NCBI RefSeq assembly: GCF_001077815.2
Contig: NZ_CP011310.1
Coordinates: 2,604,001-2,668,000, forward strand
Source of the DNA: Aurantiacibacter atlanticus
GTDB taxonomy: Bacteria > Pseudomonadota > Alphaproteobacteria > Sphingomonadales > Sphingomonadaceae
DNA: 64,000 nucleotides
Direction: 5' to 3'
The notes under the pieces were generated by a model that worked only from the letters and a program-made list of their open reading frames with translations, was not told where the DNA came from and did no database searches. Position 1 is the stretch's first letter. Each line of letters opens with the position of its first letter. Below are positions 27,581 through 36,856 of the stretch, one piece after another. The position numbers and the translations under genes are program-made.

Positions 27581-28420
27581 ATGACCACCGAACTCGTCAC
27601 CATGATCGAGGATGCGTGGGAAAACCGCGCCGAACTCAACCCGGCGGATGCCGACCTTCGCCGCGCTGTCGATGAAACGATCGAGATGCTCGATAGCGGA
27701 AATGCCCGCGTGGCAGAGCCTGATGACCAGGGCGGCTGGCAGGTCAACGAATGGCTCAAGAAGGCGGTGCTATTGTCATTCCGCCTTTATGATAACCGCG
27801 TGATGGATGGCGGCGCTGCCGGTGCGCCCGCGTTTGACAAGGTTTCTTCCAAATTTGCCGGTTGGGGCAAGGATCGCTTTACCGAGGCTGGTTTTCGCGT
27901 GGTGCCAGGCGCAGTGGCACGGCGCGGCAGCTATATCGCAGCAGGAACCGTGCTGATGCCAAGCTTTGTCAATATCGGCGCCTATGTCGATGAAGGCACG
28001 ATGGTCGACACATGGGCAACAGTGGGTTCATGCGCGCAGATCGGCAAGAATGTGCACATTTCGGGCGGTGCGGGCATTGGCGGGGTTCTGGAACCCTTGC
28101 AGGCAGGCCCGGTGGTAATCGGCGATGGTGCATTCATCGGTGCACGTTCGGAAGTTGCAGAAGGAGTGCGCGTGGGCGAAGGCGCAGTGCTTTCAATGGG
28201 CGTCTATCTTGGCAGTTCAACCAAGATTATCGACCGCGCCACGGGCGAGGTCCACCGCGGTGAGGTGCCGCCCTATGCGGTGGTGGTGCCCGGCGCGCTG
28301 CCCGGCAAGACATTGCCCGATGGCACGCCCGGCCCTTCCCTTTATTGCGCAGTAATCGTCAAGACCGTTGACGCGCAAACCCGTTCGAAGACGGGCATAA
28401 ATGAACTGCTGCGCGAATAA
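27581..28420 (+). CDS. dapD: Tetrahydrodipicolinate N-succinyltransferase
   Basis: 279 residues from [16 protein letters not shown], with AGGAG placed seven bases before this ATG. Left-handed beta-helix repeats about 100-220 ([60 protein letters not shown]). Lysine/DAP synthesis by the succinylase route; the product is needed for peptidoglycan. Stand-alone gene with a 111-base gap behind gmk. Confidence 0.98.
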   Translation: MTTELVTMIEDAWENRAELNPADADLRRAVDETIEMLDSGNARVAEPDDQGGWQVNEWLKKAVLLSFRLYDNRVMDGGAAGAPAFDKVSSKFAGWGKDRFTEAGFRVVPGAVARRGSYIAAGTVLMPSFVNIGAYVDEGTMVDTWATVGSCAQIGKNVHISGGAGIGGVLEPLQAGPVVIGDGAFIGARSEVAEGVRVGEGAVLSMGVYLGSSTKIIDRATGEVHRGEVPPYAVVVPGALPGKTLPDGTPGPSLYCAVIVKTVDAQTRSKTGINELLRE

Positions 28421-28525
28421 GCCAGCTTCTTGTGATAGACTTTGCTCCGTGGTTCACAGCATTGCGGAACTAACGACAAATTCGCCCGTAGTCCGGGCAA
28501 GAACACAAACATCAGGGCCATTGGC

Positions 28526-28807
28526 ATGAGCAATCAAGAAAGAGACGAGATTCATATTGAGGAGGACGAGGCGTCAGGCGGCACCAAGGAAGGTGTTGTA
28601 CGCTGGATTCTTCTCCTCAGCCTGCTGGGCGCGATTCTTATCCTGTCCGGCATCTGGATCTTTGGCGCCGCGACACAAAGCGATGAGGAAGCAGCCATCA
28701 CACAAACCGGCAATATCGAAGCTTCGCAAAGTGATGCCGCGAATGATGGCGTGCTGATGGATGAAGACAATAATGCCGCTGAACTAGACGCCGCCGATCC
28801 AGAGTAA
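28526..28807 (+). CDS. Small single-pass membrane protein, unknown
   Basis: 93 residues from MSNQERDEIHIEEDE. An acidic N-terminal part, one transmembrane helix (about 28-50: WILLLSLLGAILILSGIWIFG) and an acidic C-terminal tail. An upstream in-frame start at 28442 gives 28 unlikely residues. No family recognised. It precedes two small stress-type proteins in the same direction and may share their transcript. Confidence 0.65.
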   Translation: MSNQERDEIHIEEDEASGGTKEGVVRWILLLSLLGAILILSGIWIFGAATQSDEEAAITQTGNIEASQSDAANDGVLMDEDNNAAELDAADPE

Positions 28808-28838
28808 TTTTCTCAACTGGCAAATGAACAGGTGCCGC

Positions 28839-29066
28839 ATGAATAAACCCAACAGCTTTAGAGCTAATCAATATGTCGAGTGGGACTGGGGCAGCGGCAC
28901 TGCCAGTGGTCAAGTGGAAGAACGGTTCGAGCGGGAAGTGAAACGCACGCTGAAAGGCTCTGAAATCACGCGCAAGGGTAGCGAGAAAAATCCTGCCTAT
29001 CTCATCAAACAGGAAGATGGTGACGCCGTGCTCAAGCTCGGTTCTGAATTGAAGGCAGGAAGCTAA
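28839..29066 (+). CDS. HVA1/TUDOR-like small protein (DUF2945 type)
   Basis: 75 residues from MNKPNSFRANQYVEWDWGSG. The pattern YVEWDWGSGTASGQVEERF, TLKGSEITRKGSEKNPAYLIKQEDGDAVLKLGSEL is that of the hypervirulence-associated TUDOR-like family, a small SH3-like barrel found in many soil and marine bacteria. Function unknown; it often accompanies stress proteins. An AGG lies about eight bases upstream. Its stop overlaps the next start as TAATG. Confidence 0.88.
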   Translation: MNKPNSFRANQYVEWDWGSGTASGQVEERFEREVKRTLKGSEITRKGSEKNPAYLIKQEDGDAVLKLGSELKAGS

Positions 29067-29263
29067 TGCCCGCGCAATCACAAGCCCAGCAAAAGGCGGC
29101 AGGTGCCGCACTTTCCGCCAAGCGCGGCGAAACCAAGGTCGGGGACCTCAAGGGCGCATCGAAAGAGATGTATGATTCCATGAGCGAGGCCGAGCTGGAA
29201 GATCTTGCCAGCACCAGTCATGATGACTTGCCTGAAAAAGCGGGCGACGACGACAAGGACTGA
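29066..29263 (+). CDS. DUF3008 family protein
   Basis: 65 residues, starting MPAQSQAQQKAAGAALSAKRGE, then KGASKEMYDSMSEAELEDLASTSHDDLPEK, matching the short DUF3008 family almost along its whole length. It is hydrophilic and highly charged, with no membrane segment. Coupled by a one-base overlap to the HVA1 gene before it, so the two are expected to be made together. Confidence 0.9.
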   Translation: MPAQSQAQQKAAGAALSAKRGETKVGDLKGASKEMYDSMSEAELEDLASTSHDDLPEKAGDDDKD

Positions 29264-29303
29264 GCCCCAGAAGGCTTGCCCTTCGCGCCCCGCTTGCGAA
29301 TCT

Positions 29304-30563
29304 TCAGTCCACCGGAGTTTCGAGCGGCGCCATATCTGCCTTGCTGGCCGCGAAGTCTTCTGCATTGCGCATTACACGCATCATGTTGCGAAAGGATATC
29401 TTCTCCAGATCGTCCTGTGAATAGCCGCGCTGCGCCAGTTCCGTGAAAAGCGCCGGATAGCCGGTCACGTCCTCCATACCGACAGGACCGTTGGGCATCC
29501 CGTCATAATCGCCGCCAATGCCGATATGCTCGATCCCCGATGTGTCGCGAATATGGTCGATATGGTCAGCCATGTCGGAAATTGTGGCTGGCGGGCTCGG
29601 ATTGGCCGTATTCCAAGCCTCCATGCCCGCAGTGACAAGATCAGGTCGTCCCTGCCACCACGCCTCCAGCCGCGCCTGTTCTGCTGACCGTGCGGCGTAC
29701 CATTCGCGCTGCGCCTCACTCAAATATCCGGGCAGGCCCACTACCATCACGATCCCGCCATTGTCGGGCAGGCGAGCGAGCACGTCATCGGGCACATTGC
29801 GTGCATGGCCATTGATCGCCTGCGCGCCCGAATGGCTGAAAATCACCGGAGCGCCAACCACGTCCAGCGCATCATGCATGGTGGCAGCCGAGACGTGGCT
29901 CAGATCCACCAGCATGCCCAGCCGCGCCATTTCACGCACCACTGACACGCCAAAATCGGTCAGCCCACCATGCTCCGGATCATCGGTTGCGCTGTCAGCC
30001 CAAGGCGTGTTGCTGCTGTGCGTCAGCGTCATGTAACGGGCGCCCAAATCATACATCTGGCGCAGAACCGCCAGGCTCGACCCGATCGAATGTCCGCCTT
30101 CCATCCCGATTAGTGACGCGATGCGCCCCTGTTCAACGGCAGCGGCAACATCATCCGCATCCAGCGCAAGCGCCAGCTGCTGCGGGTAGGCGGCGATCAG
30201 ACGCTTGGTGATGTCGATCTGTTCCAGCGTGGTTTGCACCGCCTGCGGTTCTTCCAGCGAGGCGGGCACATAGACTGACCAGAATTGCGCGCCGACCTGC
30301 CCTTCCAGGAGACGCGCCAGATCAGTGTGCATTTCTTCCGGCGTCCACGCCTCGCCTTGCAGCGTGTCATGGAAATCGAAATCGACAAGCATGTTCTCAT
30401 GCCGGCGACGCAGGGCGTAGGGCACATCATTATGCCCGTCCCACACAGGGGCAGCTTCCAGCGCTGCGGCGGCAATGTCCTCCGGCCTATCCTGCGCGCT
30501 GACAAAATGGGGGGAGAGCATGGCGGTGGCCAGCAGGCTGGCTGCAAACAGGGTCTTGATCAT
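29304..30563 (-). CDS. Secreted membrane dipeptidase (peptidase M19)
   Basis: 419 residues from ATG 30563 with a signal peptide ([25 protein letters not shown]). Renal dipeptidase-type zinc site: [11 protein letters not shown] (HxD), the bridging Glu in [26 protein letters not shown] and GIGGDYDG. It cleaves dipeptides in the periplasm, possibly including D-amino acid-containing peptides. It is divergent from the cupin gene and runs toward the DUF3008 gene. Confidence 0.94.
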   Translation of the reverse strand: MIKTLFAASLLATAMLSPHFVSAQDRPEDIAAAALEAAPVWDGHNDVPYALRRRHENMLVDFDFHDTLQGEAWTPEEMHTDLARLLEGQVGAQFWSVYVPASLEEPQAVQTTLEQIDITKRLIAAYPQQLALALDADDVAAAVEQGRIASLIGMEGGHSIGSSLAVLRQMYDLGARYMTLTHSSNTPWADSATDDPEHGGLTDFGVSVVREMARLGMLVDLSHVSAATMHDALDVVGAPVIFSHSGAQAINGHARNVPDDVLARLPDNGGIVMVVGLPGYLSEAQREWYAARSAEQARLEAWWQGRPDLVTAGMEAWNTANPSPPATISDMADHIDHIRDTSGIEHIGIGGDYDGMPNGPVGMEDVTGYPALFTELAQRGYSQDDLEKISFRNMMRVMRNAEDFAASKADMAPLETPVD

Positions 30564-30622
30564 GGGCACCAAGTATCGCGTCCAAACGTTGTATGGCAAT
30601 AGCTTATCTCAGGAACACACCC

Positions 30623-31060
30623 ATGGTCTGTGCCAAAGACTTGATTGCCCAGCTGAAACTCGCTCCGCATCCCGAAGGGGGTTGGTATCGTGAAACCTGG
30701 CGCGCCGATGCGACCCAAGGCGAACGCGCCAGCGCGACGCTGATCTATTTTCTGCTGGAAGCGGACCAGTTATCGCATTGGCACACGGTCGATGCGGCAG
30801 AACTGTGGCTGTGGCATTCTGGCGATCCGCTGCAGCTTTCCACCAGCATGCGGGACAGCGCCGAAGTGGATCGCTCCATTCTCGGTCCGGATCTGCTTGG
30901 AGGCCATGTCGCGCAACAGGTGGTCTACGCCGGTGATTGGCAGGCAGCGCGCGTGATACCGGGAGATCACGGTTTTGCGCTTGTGTCCTGCGTCGTCTCC
31001 CCCGGGTTTGAATTCGAAGGGTTTACACTTGCCCCGCCCGCATGGCGGCCTGACGCATAA
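30623..31060 (+). CDS. Cupin-fold DUF985 family protein
   Basis: 145 residues from MVCAKDLIAQLKLAPHPEGGWY; a start at 30593 is also possible. The opening LKLAPHPEGGWYRETWRA, then ATLIYFLLEADQLSHWHTVDAAELWLWHSGDPL with histidines of a cupin metal site, and CVVSPGFEFEGFTL define the family. Enzymatic role unknown. Its TAA overlaps the next gene's ATG (TAATG). Confidence 0.9.
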   Translation: MVCAKDLIAQLKLAPHPEGGWYRETWRADATQGERASATLIYFLLEADQLSHWHTVDAAELWLWHSGDPLQLSTSMRDSAEVDRSILGPDLLGGHVAQQVVYAGDWQAARVIPGDHGFALVSCVVSPGFEFEGFTLAPPAWRPDA

Positions 31061-31497
31061 TGCGCACGATGCTCAAATATTTGCTGGCCGCGTTCTACGC
31101 CTATGCCGGCTATCGCCATATCGTGGATCCTGCGCCCTTCATGATGATAACGCCCGGCTGGGTGCCTGCGCCCGGCAAGGTCATCATGTGGACCGGCCTT
31201 GCCGAAATTGCCGGTGCCATCGCTCTTATCCAGCCTGTATCCCATCGGCTGCGACAGTGTGGCGGTATCGGGCTAGCGCTTTACGCATTGTGTGTTTGGC
31301 CGGCCAATATCAATCACATGCTGATCGACATGGCGCAAGCTGGCGGTGGCTGGGGACTTTCGTACCACATTCCGCGCCTGATTGTGCAGCCGATCATCAT
31401 CTGGCTGGCACTATGGGTGGGAGATGTGATCGACTGGCCGTTCAAATTCCGGCGCAAGGCACGCAAGGCCACACCCGGAGATGAACTCCGCAGCTGA
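31060..31497 (+). CDS. DoxX-like small membrane protein
   Basis: 145 residues with about four membrane helices (residues 5-20, 42-62, 72-92, 106-126). The loop GYRHIVDPAPFMMITPGWVPAPGKVIMWTGLAEIAGAIALI followed by PANINHMLIDM is that of the DoxX/MauE-like family of unknown function. Translationally coupled to the cupin gene. A 16-base-pair terminator follows. Confidence 0.82.
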   Translation: MRTMLKYLLAAFYAYAGYRHIVDPAPFMMITPGWVPAPGKVIMWTGLAEIAGAIALIQPVSHRLRQCGGIGLALYALCVWPANINHMLIDMAQAGGGWGLSYHIPRLIVQPIIIWLALWVGDVIDWPFKFRRKARKATPGDELRS

Positions 31498-31528
31498 CAG
31501 CAATGTTGCGGACCAAAGCGACCCAAGA

Positions 31529-31565
31529 CAAACGGGCGGGAAGCGCATTGCTTCCCGCCCGTTTG
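31529..31565. terminator. Bidirectional terminator
   Basis: CAAACGGGCGGGAAGC (31529-31544) and GCTTCCCGCCCGTTTG (31550-31565) form a perfect 16-base-pair stem with a five-base loop, between the convergent DoxX-like and SWIB genes. Each strand ends with a short T-run (GTTTG, CCGTTTG), so it can serve both. Confidence 0.85.
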
Positions 31566-31589
31566 CGTATTCAAATGAACGGACCTTTA

Positions 31590-31841
31590 TCAGGTCAGGT
31601 GTTTGGACACCGCAGCCGTCATCTTGAACATAGAGATCTGGTCCTTGCCGATCACCGCACCCAGCTTGGCATCCGGATTGATCATCCGGCGGTCATTGGC
31701 GTCCTGCAGATCATTGGCCTTGATGTGTTCCCAAACCTTACTGGTGACCTGTGCACGGGTCATCGGACCCTTGCCGACCACGTTCTCCAGCTCCGATGAC
31801 AGAGTCACCGGTTTGTTGAGAGCATTGTTCTTGGCAGCCAT
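31590..31841 (-). CDS. SWIB/MDM2-domain protein
   Basis: 83 residues, essentially one SWIB domain: NKPVTLSSELENVVGKGPMTRAQVTSKVWEHIKANDLQDANDRRMINPDAKLGAVIGKDQISMFKMTAAVSKHL. Bacterial SWIB proteins are known from chlamydia (fused to topoisomerase) and as free small proteins in alphaproteobacteria, probably affecting chromosome structure or stress response. Monocistronic; terminator 31529 is its end. Confidence 0.93.
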   Translation of the reverse strand: MAAKNNALNKPVTLSSELENVVGKGPMTRAQVTSKVWEHIKANDLQDANDRRMINPDAKLGAVIGKDQISMFKMTAAVSKHLT

Positions 31842-31891
31842 CTTCGAGGTTTCCTTTCAGTCAAAAAAGCCGGGCTTCAGCCTAGCACCAC

Positions 31892-32506
31892 TTATTTATC
31901 TTCGTCGCTATCATCCCAATCATAATCCCCGCCTTCTTCGCGGGCATAAGTCGCTGTAATCATGGAAAGACCCATAACATGGCCTTCCATCGACGCAACA
32001 AGTTGCTCACGACTCGCCCCCGGCATCAGTGTCAGGGGCAGATCAAGGGCAAATAACTGGAACACGTAATCATGCGGATCATCGCCCGTGGGCGGGTCCG
32101 GCAAAAGCCATTCCGAATTGCCGAAAGAGTTCTTCCCGACGCGCGGAGGGGCTTCGCCCTCCAGCAATTGCGCGCGCTGCCCCGGCAGGCCCCAGACCAG
32201 CCAATGGCAGAAAGGTTCCCCTGTCTGAAAATCGGCGTCTTCGACAATCAGGACCAATTCCTGAGTGCCGGGTGGTGGGGCCGACCACTCCAGCGGGGGA
32301 GCGACGGCATCTTCTTCATCGGCGGTGAAGCTGGGGTCCAGTTCCTCTTGCGCGCGGAAGGCGGCTGACGAAAGCGAGAACCCGCCCTTGCCCAGCAAAT
32401 CTTCGCCGCCCAGCTTTGCCGCCACCAGCTTGGTGTGGCCGGCACGCAATTCTCCTGGTGCCTTGCCCAGAGCCTTGGCGAGCCATGCAGGGGGAGTATC
32501 GGACAT
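31892..32506 (-). CDS. YbhB/YbcL-type PEBP (Raf kinase inhibitor-like) protein
   Basis: 204 residues. PEBP fold: PPLEWSAPPPGTQELVLIVEDADFQTGEPFCHWLVWGLP (the CHW and D-P ligand-site signature) and DDPHDYVFQLFALD. Acidic tail EEGGDYDWDDSDEDK. No signal peptide is seen. Members bind small anions or phospholipids; bacterial role unclear. Confidence 0.9.
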   Translation of the reverse strand: MSDTPPAWLAKALGKAPGELRAGHTKLVAAKLGGEDLLGKGGFSLSSAAFRAQEELDPSFTADEEDAVAPPLEWSAPPPGTQELVLIVEDADFQTGEPFCHWLVWGLPGQRAQLLEGEAPPRVGKNSFGNSEWLLPDPPTGDDPHDYVFQLFALDLPLTLMPGASREQLVASMEGHVMGLSMITATYAREEGGDYDWDDSDEDK

Positions 32507-32751
32507 TTGCTTTCCTTAGCTGGAGTGGCGCGATCGGCGCATTTACGGATAGAAGGCCCTGCGATGTGCCGCTTGCTTCGCGCCATTGCAAGCGCAGTTT
32601 CCGTTCAGACTGTCGAAGGGTTGGAAATGCAAGGTGGTTTCTTCAGGTCTAGATTCCGACATGACCGATGATGATGGTGCCTCCTGCCAATCCAGGAGCG
32701 AAAGTCCAAAGATCCAATTTTCTTTAATTAGCTGAAATACAGGGACAAATT

Positions 32752-34185
32752 ATGCGCACACCATCAACCGCCATTTCGCTCGCCTGCCTCGCATTGCTTG
32801 TATCCTGTGGTGGAGGCGGTGGAAGCAATAACAACGCAGGCACAGTTGCGCCCGCACCAACCCCCACCCCGACGACAGGAATATCCGCATGTTCGCTGTC
32901 CGCCCGGCAGGATTTTACGCTTGCTGCCTTCAACGAATGGTATCTGTTTCCCACCTTGCTCAACACGTCGGCAAGCAAATCAGATTTCACCAATCTCCAG
33001 GAGTATATTGATGCGCTGGTTGCCCCCGCGCGGGCGCAATCAAAGGATCGCTTCTTTTCCTATGTGATGTCGATTGCGGAGGAAAATGCCTTTTCCAACA
33101 GCGGTGCGACTGCCGGATTTGGCGTTCGACTGAGGTACGACACTACCAATCTCCGCGTCTTCGTAATCGAAACATTCGAGGGGACAGCCGCGTTGGGCGC
33201 GAAAATGGATCGCGGCACGGAAATTCTAGGTATCGGCACCTCCTCGGCAGATATACAGAGCGTCGATACCCTGATGGCGGCGGGCGGCCCTGCGGCCGTT
33301 TCCGATGCACTGGGGCCAAACACGGCGGGCACCACCCGCGTGTTGAGCATTCGTGACCAATCGGGCGTGGTGCGCGAGGCGCCCTTGACCAAGACCGAAT
33401 TCGCGCTCGATCCGGTGTCGGATCGCTATGGCGCCAAGCTCATCACCGATGGCGCCAGGAAAATCGGCTATCTCAACTTGCGGACATTCATTCAGCCCGC
33501 CGATCCTGATTTGCGCGCAGCCTTTGAAGATTTCCGAAACGAAGGTGTCACCGAACTCATAATTGATTTCCGTTATAATGGCGGTGGTGCGATTAACATT
33601 GCCGAATTGATGGGCAATTTGATGGGCCGCAATCTTGGCGGCCAGGTTTTTGAACAGAGCACCTGGCGACCGTCAAAATCCAATCGCAATGAGATCTATC
33701 GTTTTACCCCCGTCGCGCAGTCAATCGCCCCAACTAAAATCGCCTTCATCGGCACAGGTTCTACCGCCTCTGCCAGCGAGTTGGTGATCAACGGCATGCA
33801 GCCATGGGTCAATGATATCGCGCTTGTCGGCTCCAACACCTTTGGCAAGCCGGTGGGACAATCTGCCTTTGATCTTACTGCATGTGATGATCGGCTGCGC
33901 GTCGTCACCATCCAGATTGAAAATGCCGATGGCAATGGAGATTATTTCAACGGGCTGGCCGCCACTGTTCCCAACACATGTCGCGCCAGCGACGATATTA
34001 CGCGTCAGCTGGGCGATCCGGAGGAAGCGATGGTCTCCACTGCGCTCGATTATCTTGCCGGACGCGGCTGCACGGCGATTGCCTCCACTCGCACAACTGT
34101 CCAATCCGCCATCAACAGCGGCGTGCTTATGCCAGCACTGGAAGGCAGGTCTGCCGCGCAACACGAAGTCCCTGGATTGTATTGA
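32752..34185 (+). CDS. S41-family serine protease, lipoprotein
   Basis: 477 residues with a lipobox LVSC (Cys ~20), followed by GGGGGSNNN and an APAPTPTPTTG linker. PDZ-like region about 95-195 (GATAGFGVRLRYDTTNLRVFVIE, GTEILGIG). Catalytic C-terminal processing protease domain with FRYNGGGAINIAELMGNLMG and the Ser in TGSTASASELVINGM, with FGKPVGQSAFDL further on. The expected Lys of the dyad is not obvious to me at the usual spacing. It acts on periplasmic or cell-surface proteins. Confidence 0.88.
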   Translation: MRTPSTAISLACLALLVSCGGGGGSNNNAGTVAPAPTPTPTTGISACSLSARQDFTLAAFNEWYLFPTLLNTSASKSDFTNLQEYIDALVAPARAQSKDRFFSYVMSIAEENAFSNSGATAGFGVRLRYDTTNLRVFVIETFEGTAALGAKMDRGTEILGIGTSSADIQSVDTLMAAGGPAAVSDALGPNTAGTTRVLSIRDQSGVVREAPLTKTEFALDPVSDRYGAKLITDGARKIGYLNLRTFIQPADPDLRAAFEDFRNEGVTELIIDFRYNGGGAINIAELMGNLMGRNLGGQVFEQSTWRPSKSNRNEIYRFTPVAQSIAPTKIAFIGTGSTASASELVINGMQPWVNDIALVGSNTFGKPVGQSAFDLTACDDRLRVVTIQIENADGNGDYFNGLAATVPNTCRASDDITRQLGDPEEAMVSTALDYLAGRGCTAIASTRTTVQSAINSGVLMPALEGRSAAQHEVPGLY

Positions 34186-34212
34186 CGTCCGGCGAAGGCC
34201 CCTTGTGTCAGC

Positions 34213-34644
34213 TTAGGGCTCGCCCAACTCGTCCTCCCCCTCGCGCCAGGCGCAGCCTCTGTATTGGGTTTTGCCGATCTCTATCGTGGCGGTGAAGGGA
34301 TATGTCCGGTCGCTCATCCCGTCTGAACAGGCACCTGGCGTAATCGCAGCATCCAGCGCCGCGCCATCCATTTGTCCGCTGAAGGAAACGCCGCCGCGCC
34401 CCGCGAACCGTTCCACCGGCACTGTCACCCCATCCACATTTTCGGGCGTCGACCATGTGAGAGAGTGATCTGCGATCTGCGCCCTCCAGAAAGGTTCTGT
34501 CCCGATGATGTGCAGCACCGTCTCCTCTGCAATGCCATTATAGGGCTGCGTATCGGATGTATCACCCGGCACGCCGCTACTCTCACCCTGCTGGCAGGCG
34601 GCAAGGGCAATACTCGCAAGAAAAAGCCCGGCGTAGTTTTTCAT
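34213..34644 (-). CDS. COG3650-type lipoprotein
   Basis: 143 residues from ATG 34644 with lipobox LAAC (Cys ~17). The signature IGTEPFWRAQIADHSLTWSTPEN and GACSDGMSDRTYPFTATIEIG with a conserved Cys pair (ACSDGMSDRTYP, YRGC) is that of the family of small outer membrane lipoproteins often annotated as COG3650. No biochemical function is known. Convergent with the S41 protease: the stops are 27 bases apart. Confidence 0.85.
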   Translation of the reverse strand: MKNYAGLFLASIALAACQQGESSGVPGDTSDTQPYNGIAEETVLHIIGTEPFWRAQIADHSLTWSTPENVDGVTVPVERFAGRGGVSFSGQMDGAALDAAITPGACSDGMSDRTYPFTATIEIGKTQYRGCAWREGEDELGEP

Positions 34645-34674
34645 GAACACCCTTTCGAGAATACGATGTGACGA

Positions 34675-35124
34675 TCAACTCAGCGCGATTGCCAGAGTTG
34701 CCCCGCCCAGCCCCAGCGACAATGGCACACGCAGCATCATCCACCAGCTTGGCCGAACGGTGACCATCCGCTGGTCGACAAGCGGGCTCAAGACAATGGC
34801 CACGCCCAGAACGAATAATGACGGCGCAGGCCAGGTTCCCCCCACCACCCAGGGAAGATATGTCGCCAGCGCTATCATGCTGGGCGCGATCGCGGCGATC
34901 CATATCCATCGTGGTGCCCGGCGCGCTTCGTCTGGGGATGCCGAGGCCATTCCCCACCATGTGCCACCAAGGAAAGTGAAAATGATCGCCGCATAGGCCC
35001 AGCCGAATGCCAGTGCCGTCCAGCGCCATTCTTCCGGCCCAATCCAGACAGCAGCTGCGCAGGCAAGTTGCGGGAAAAGTCCGGCGATCCCTGATATTCG
35101 AGCGAAATGCGGAATGGATGCCAT
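34675..35124 (-). CDS. DUF3429 membrane protein
   Basis: 149 residues, five or so membrane helices starting at about 15. The signature FGWAYAAIIFTFLGGTWWGMA followed by WIWIAAIAPSMIALATYLP marks the DUF3429 family, whose role is unknown. It ends 30 bases before the COG3650 start, in the same direction, suggesting a two-gene operon. Confidence 0.9.
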   Translation of the reverse strand: MASIPHFARISGIAGLFPQLACAAAVWIGPEEWRWTALAFGWAYAAIIFTFLGGTWWGMASASPDEARRAPRWIWIAAIAPSMIALATYLPWVVGGTWPAPSLFVLGVAIVLSPLVDQRMVTVRPSWWMMLRVPLSLGLGGATLAIALS

Positions 35125-35247
35125 CTGCCAATTCCTAGCGCCGCGATCGACATGAAGCCAGCCCCCTTGGGGGCCACGCAGGTTGGAACCCTCCAGCCAG
35201 CCAGGCCGTTGGCAGGAAATGAAAGATTATCGAGCGGAGTTCGCGTG

Positions 35248-35886
35248 ATGAAGGTTTCGTATTATTTACTGGGCGCAGCCATCGCCGTGCCACTTGCAGG
35301 GGCTCTTGTCGGCACCCGCGTCGGGACCGATCCGACGGGCGGGTATGAAGATTTTTCTGCCGTTCTGCCCGACAATCCAATTGCAGTTGATCACAACTCC
35401 GGCCCGCAGACCCGCGAGCGGCTACCCGATCATTACGCGCTGGAGACGCCAGAAGGTCGGGTTGATGTGGCCGATCTCGCGCGGCGTGGCCGACATGCTG
35501 ATCGCTATCGTGCTATCGAAGCAAGAGATGCCGCTTTCAAAGCAGAGTTGGCCGCAAGGGATGCCTATGAGGTGGATATGCGGGCAGGCAGCCTAAAGGC
35601 GGTAAATCTCGATGCGCAACAGCCTCAATTTGTCAGGGCTAATCACCATGCCCCCGCACAGCGCGTTGCGCCGCAATATGCAGGATCGGAAGGTGAATAT
35701 ACTGGCAGGAATACTGCTGTGTCATCGGCATCAGGCAGTGCGAATGCGCCAGCGCCGTTAACAAGCGATGTTACGGATCTGTCTGTAAGATCACAGGCCA
35801 AGCATCCCCAGACAATGGCTTCAAGATCGAATAGTGGACCGCTCCCACACATTATTGACGTAGGTGCTGTGCTCGCCTCGCAATAG
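35248..35886 (+). CDS. Exported protein of unknown function
   Basis: 212 residues from MKVSYYLLGAAIAVPLAGALVG (GGAG lies nine bases upstream). A signal peptide or membrane anchor covers residues 1-22, then an Asp/Arg-rich stretch with DVADLARRGRHADRYRAIEARDAAFKAELAARDAYEVD likely helical, and a low-complexity Ser/Ala/Pro tail. No recognised family. Stand-alone gene between divergent and convergent neighbours. Confidence 0.65.
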   Translation: MKVSYYLLGAAIAVPLAGALVGTRVGTDPTGGYEDFSAVLPDNPIAVDHNSGPQTRERLPDHYALETPEGRVDVADLARRGRHADRYRAIEARDAAFKAELAARDAYEVDMRAGSLKAVNLDAQQPQFVRANHHAPAQRVAPQYAGSEGEYTGRNTAVSSASGSANAPAPLTSDVTDLSVRSQAKHPQTMASRSNSGPLPHIIDVGAVLASQ

Positions 35887-35932
35887 ATACTCTATTCCGC
35901 GTGCAAATTTGCACCGGCCTTCGCGTAAGCAG

Positions 35933-36181
35933 CTAGGCCTGCTGGACCACCGCTATTTCAGAAGTTTCGGCAGCTTCGGCAGCTTCGCGATCAAGCCGCT
36001 CCTGGCGGACGGCTGCAGCTTTCTTGCGGTCGCCCTCCACCTTCTTGGCCTGATCCGCAAGGGCCCGCCACGTCTTCTCTGCCCGGAGATTGCGTTCGCG
36101 CACATTATCCAATGTTGCGGCCTGCGCGGCGTCAGCTGCATCGCTGGCGCGCTGGTCATAGAATGCGAAAGATTGGGACAT
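35933..36181 (-). CDS. Small helical protein of unknown function
   Basis: 82 residues, one long amphipathic region rich in Ala, Glu, Arg and Lys: QRASDAADAAQAATLDNVRERNLRAEKTWRALADQAKKVEGDRKKAAAVRQERLDREAAEAAE, very likely a coiled coil. No catalytic motif. Lies 90 bases downstream of the cold-shock gene in the same direction. The same type of short protein occurs in other sphingomonads, as far as I can judge from its style. Confidence 0.65.
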   Translation of the reverse strand: MSQSFAFYDQRASDAADAAQAATLDNVRERNLRAEKTWRALADQAKKVEGDRKKAAAVRQERLDREAAEAAETSEIAVVQQA

Positions 36182-36270
36182 GGCTTTGCTCCGAAAGGAA
36201 GGGCGGGTGGGCCGTGACCAGACCGGACGCGATCAAAATCGCGCCCGGTCCAATCAGCGGATCGACAATA

Positions 36271-36483
36271 TTAGTCAGCAGCAGACAGGTTTACTGCGCT
36301 TTCCTTGCCATTGCGGCCCTGCTCAACATCATAGTTCAGGCGCTGTTCCTTATCGAGCGTCTGCATGCCGGCGGCCTGCACGGCGGAGATGTGCACGAAG
36401 CTGTCGTTCGAGCCATCGTCAGGCTGGATGAAACCATAGCCCTTGTCTGTGTTGAAGAATTTTACGGTGCCGGTCTTCGACAT
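36271..36483 (-). CDS. Cold-shock domain protein
   Basis: 70 residues. One CSD with RNP1 and RNP2: GTVKFFNTDKGYGFIQPDD and SFVHISAVQAAGM. Single-strand RNA/DNA-binding chaperone of the CspA type, used as mRNA antiterminator or in stress. GAAAGGAAC precedes the ATG as ribosome site. The upstream gap of 373 bases is compatible with a long, structured leader, typical of csp genes. Confidence 0.96.
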   Translation of the reverse strand: MSKTGTVKFFNTDKGYGFIQPDDGSNDSFVHISAVQAAGMQTLDKEQRLNYDVEQGRNGKESAVNLSAAD

Positions 36484-36856
36484 AATGTGTTCCTTTCAAA
36501 GAACGTCTGGTTGCCTAGCCACGAAATGCGGCGCGGGTATGCGTCAAATCGTCATGGGAAAGGAAGTCGTCGTCAGGTTAACGCCGGGGCCCTCTGCATG
36601 GAAGCTATCGGGCAAGCGGCGATGCGCAAAGTTCGAAGTCCGTCGCAAATTCCGACGTCAGCAGCGGTGCATATAGCATGACTTGCGCAGATTACCTAAT
36701 GATTGCTGTTCCATACCTTCTGGGCACTGACATTGTCGACCGGTGCAATCGCGCCCATATGCCTTTCATGACAGCCCCAAGATCGTTGCTTGCCCTGCTC
36801 GCCATACCTGCCCGTGACGGATCCTCCGATCGCGCCCGCCAGCAGCATGTTGCGCA
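36484..36856. other. Gene-poor interval, 373 bases
   Basis: The space between the divergent cold-shock gene and the YaiI-type gene. It should carry both promoters and the cold-shock leader. I see no reading frame with protein-like composition, no tRNA and no clear repeat; a 61-codon frame at 36678-36860 lacks a ribosome site and looks accidental. Confidence 0.5.
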
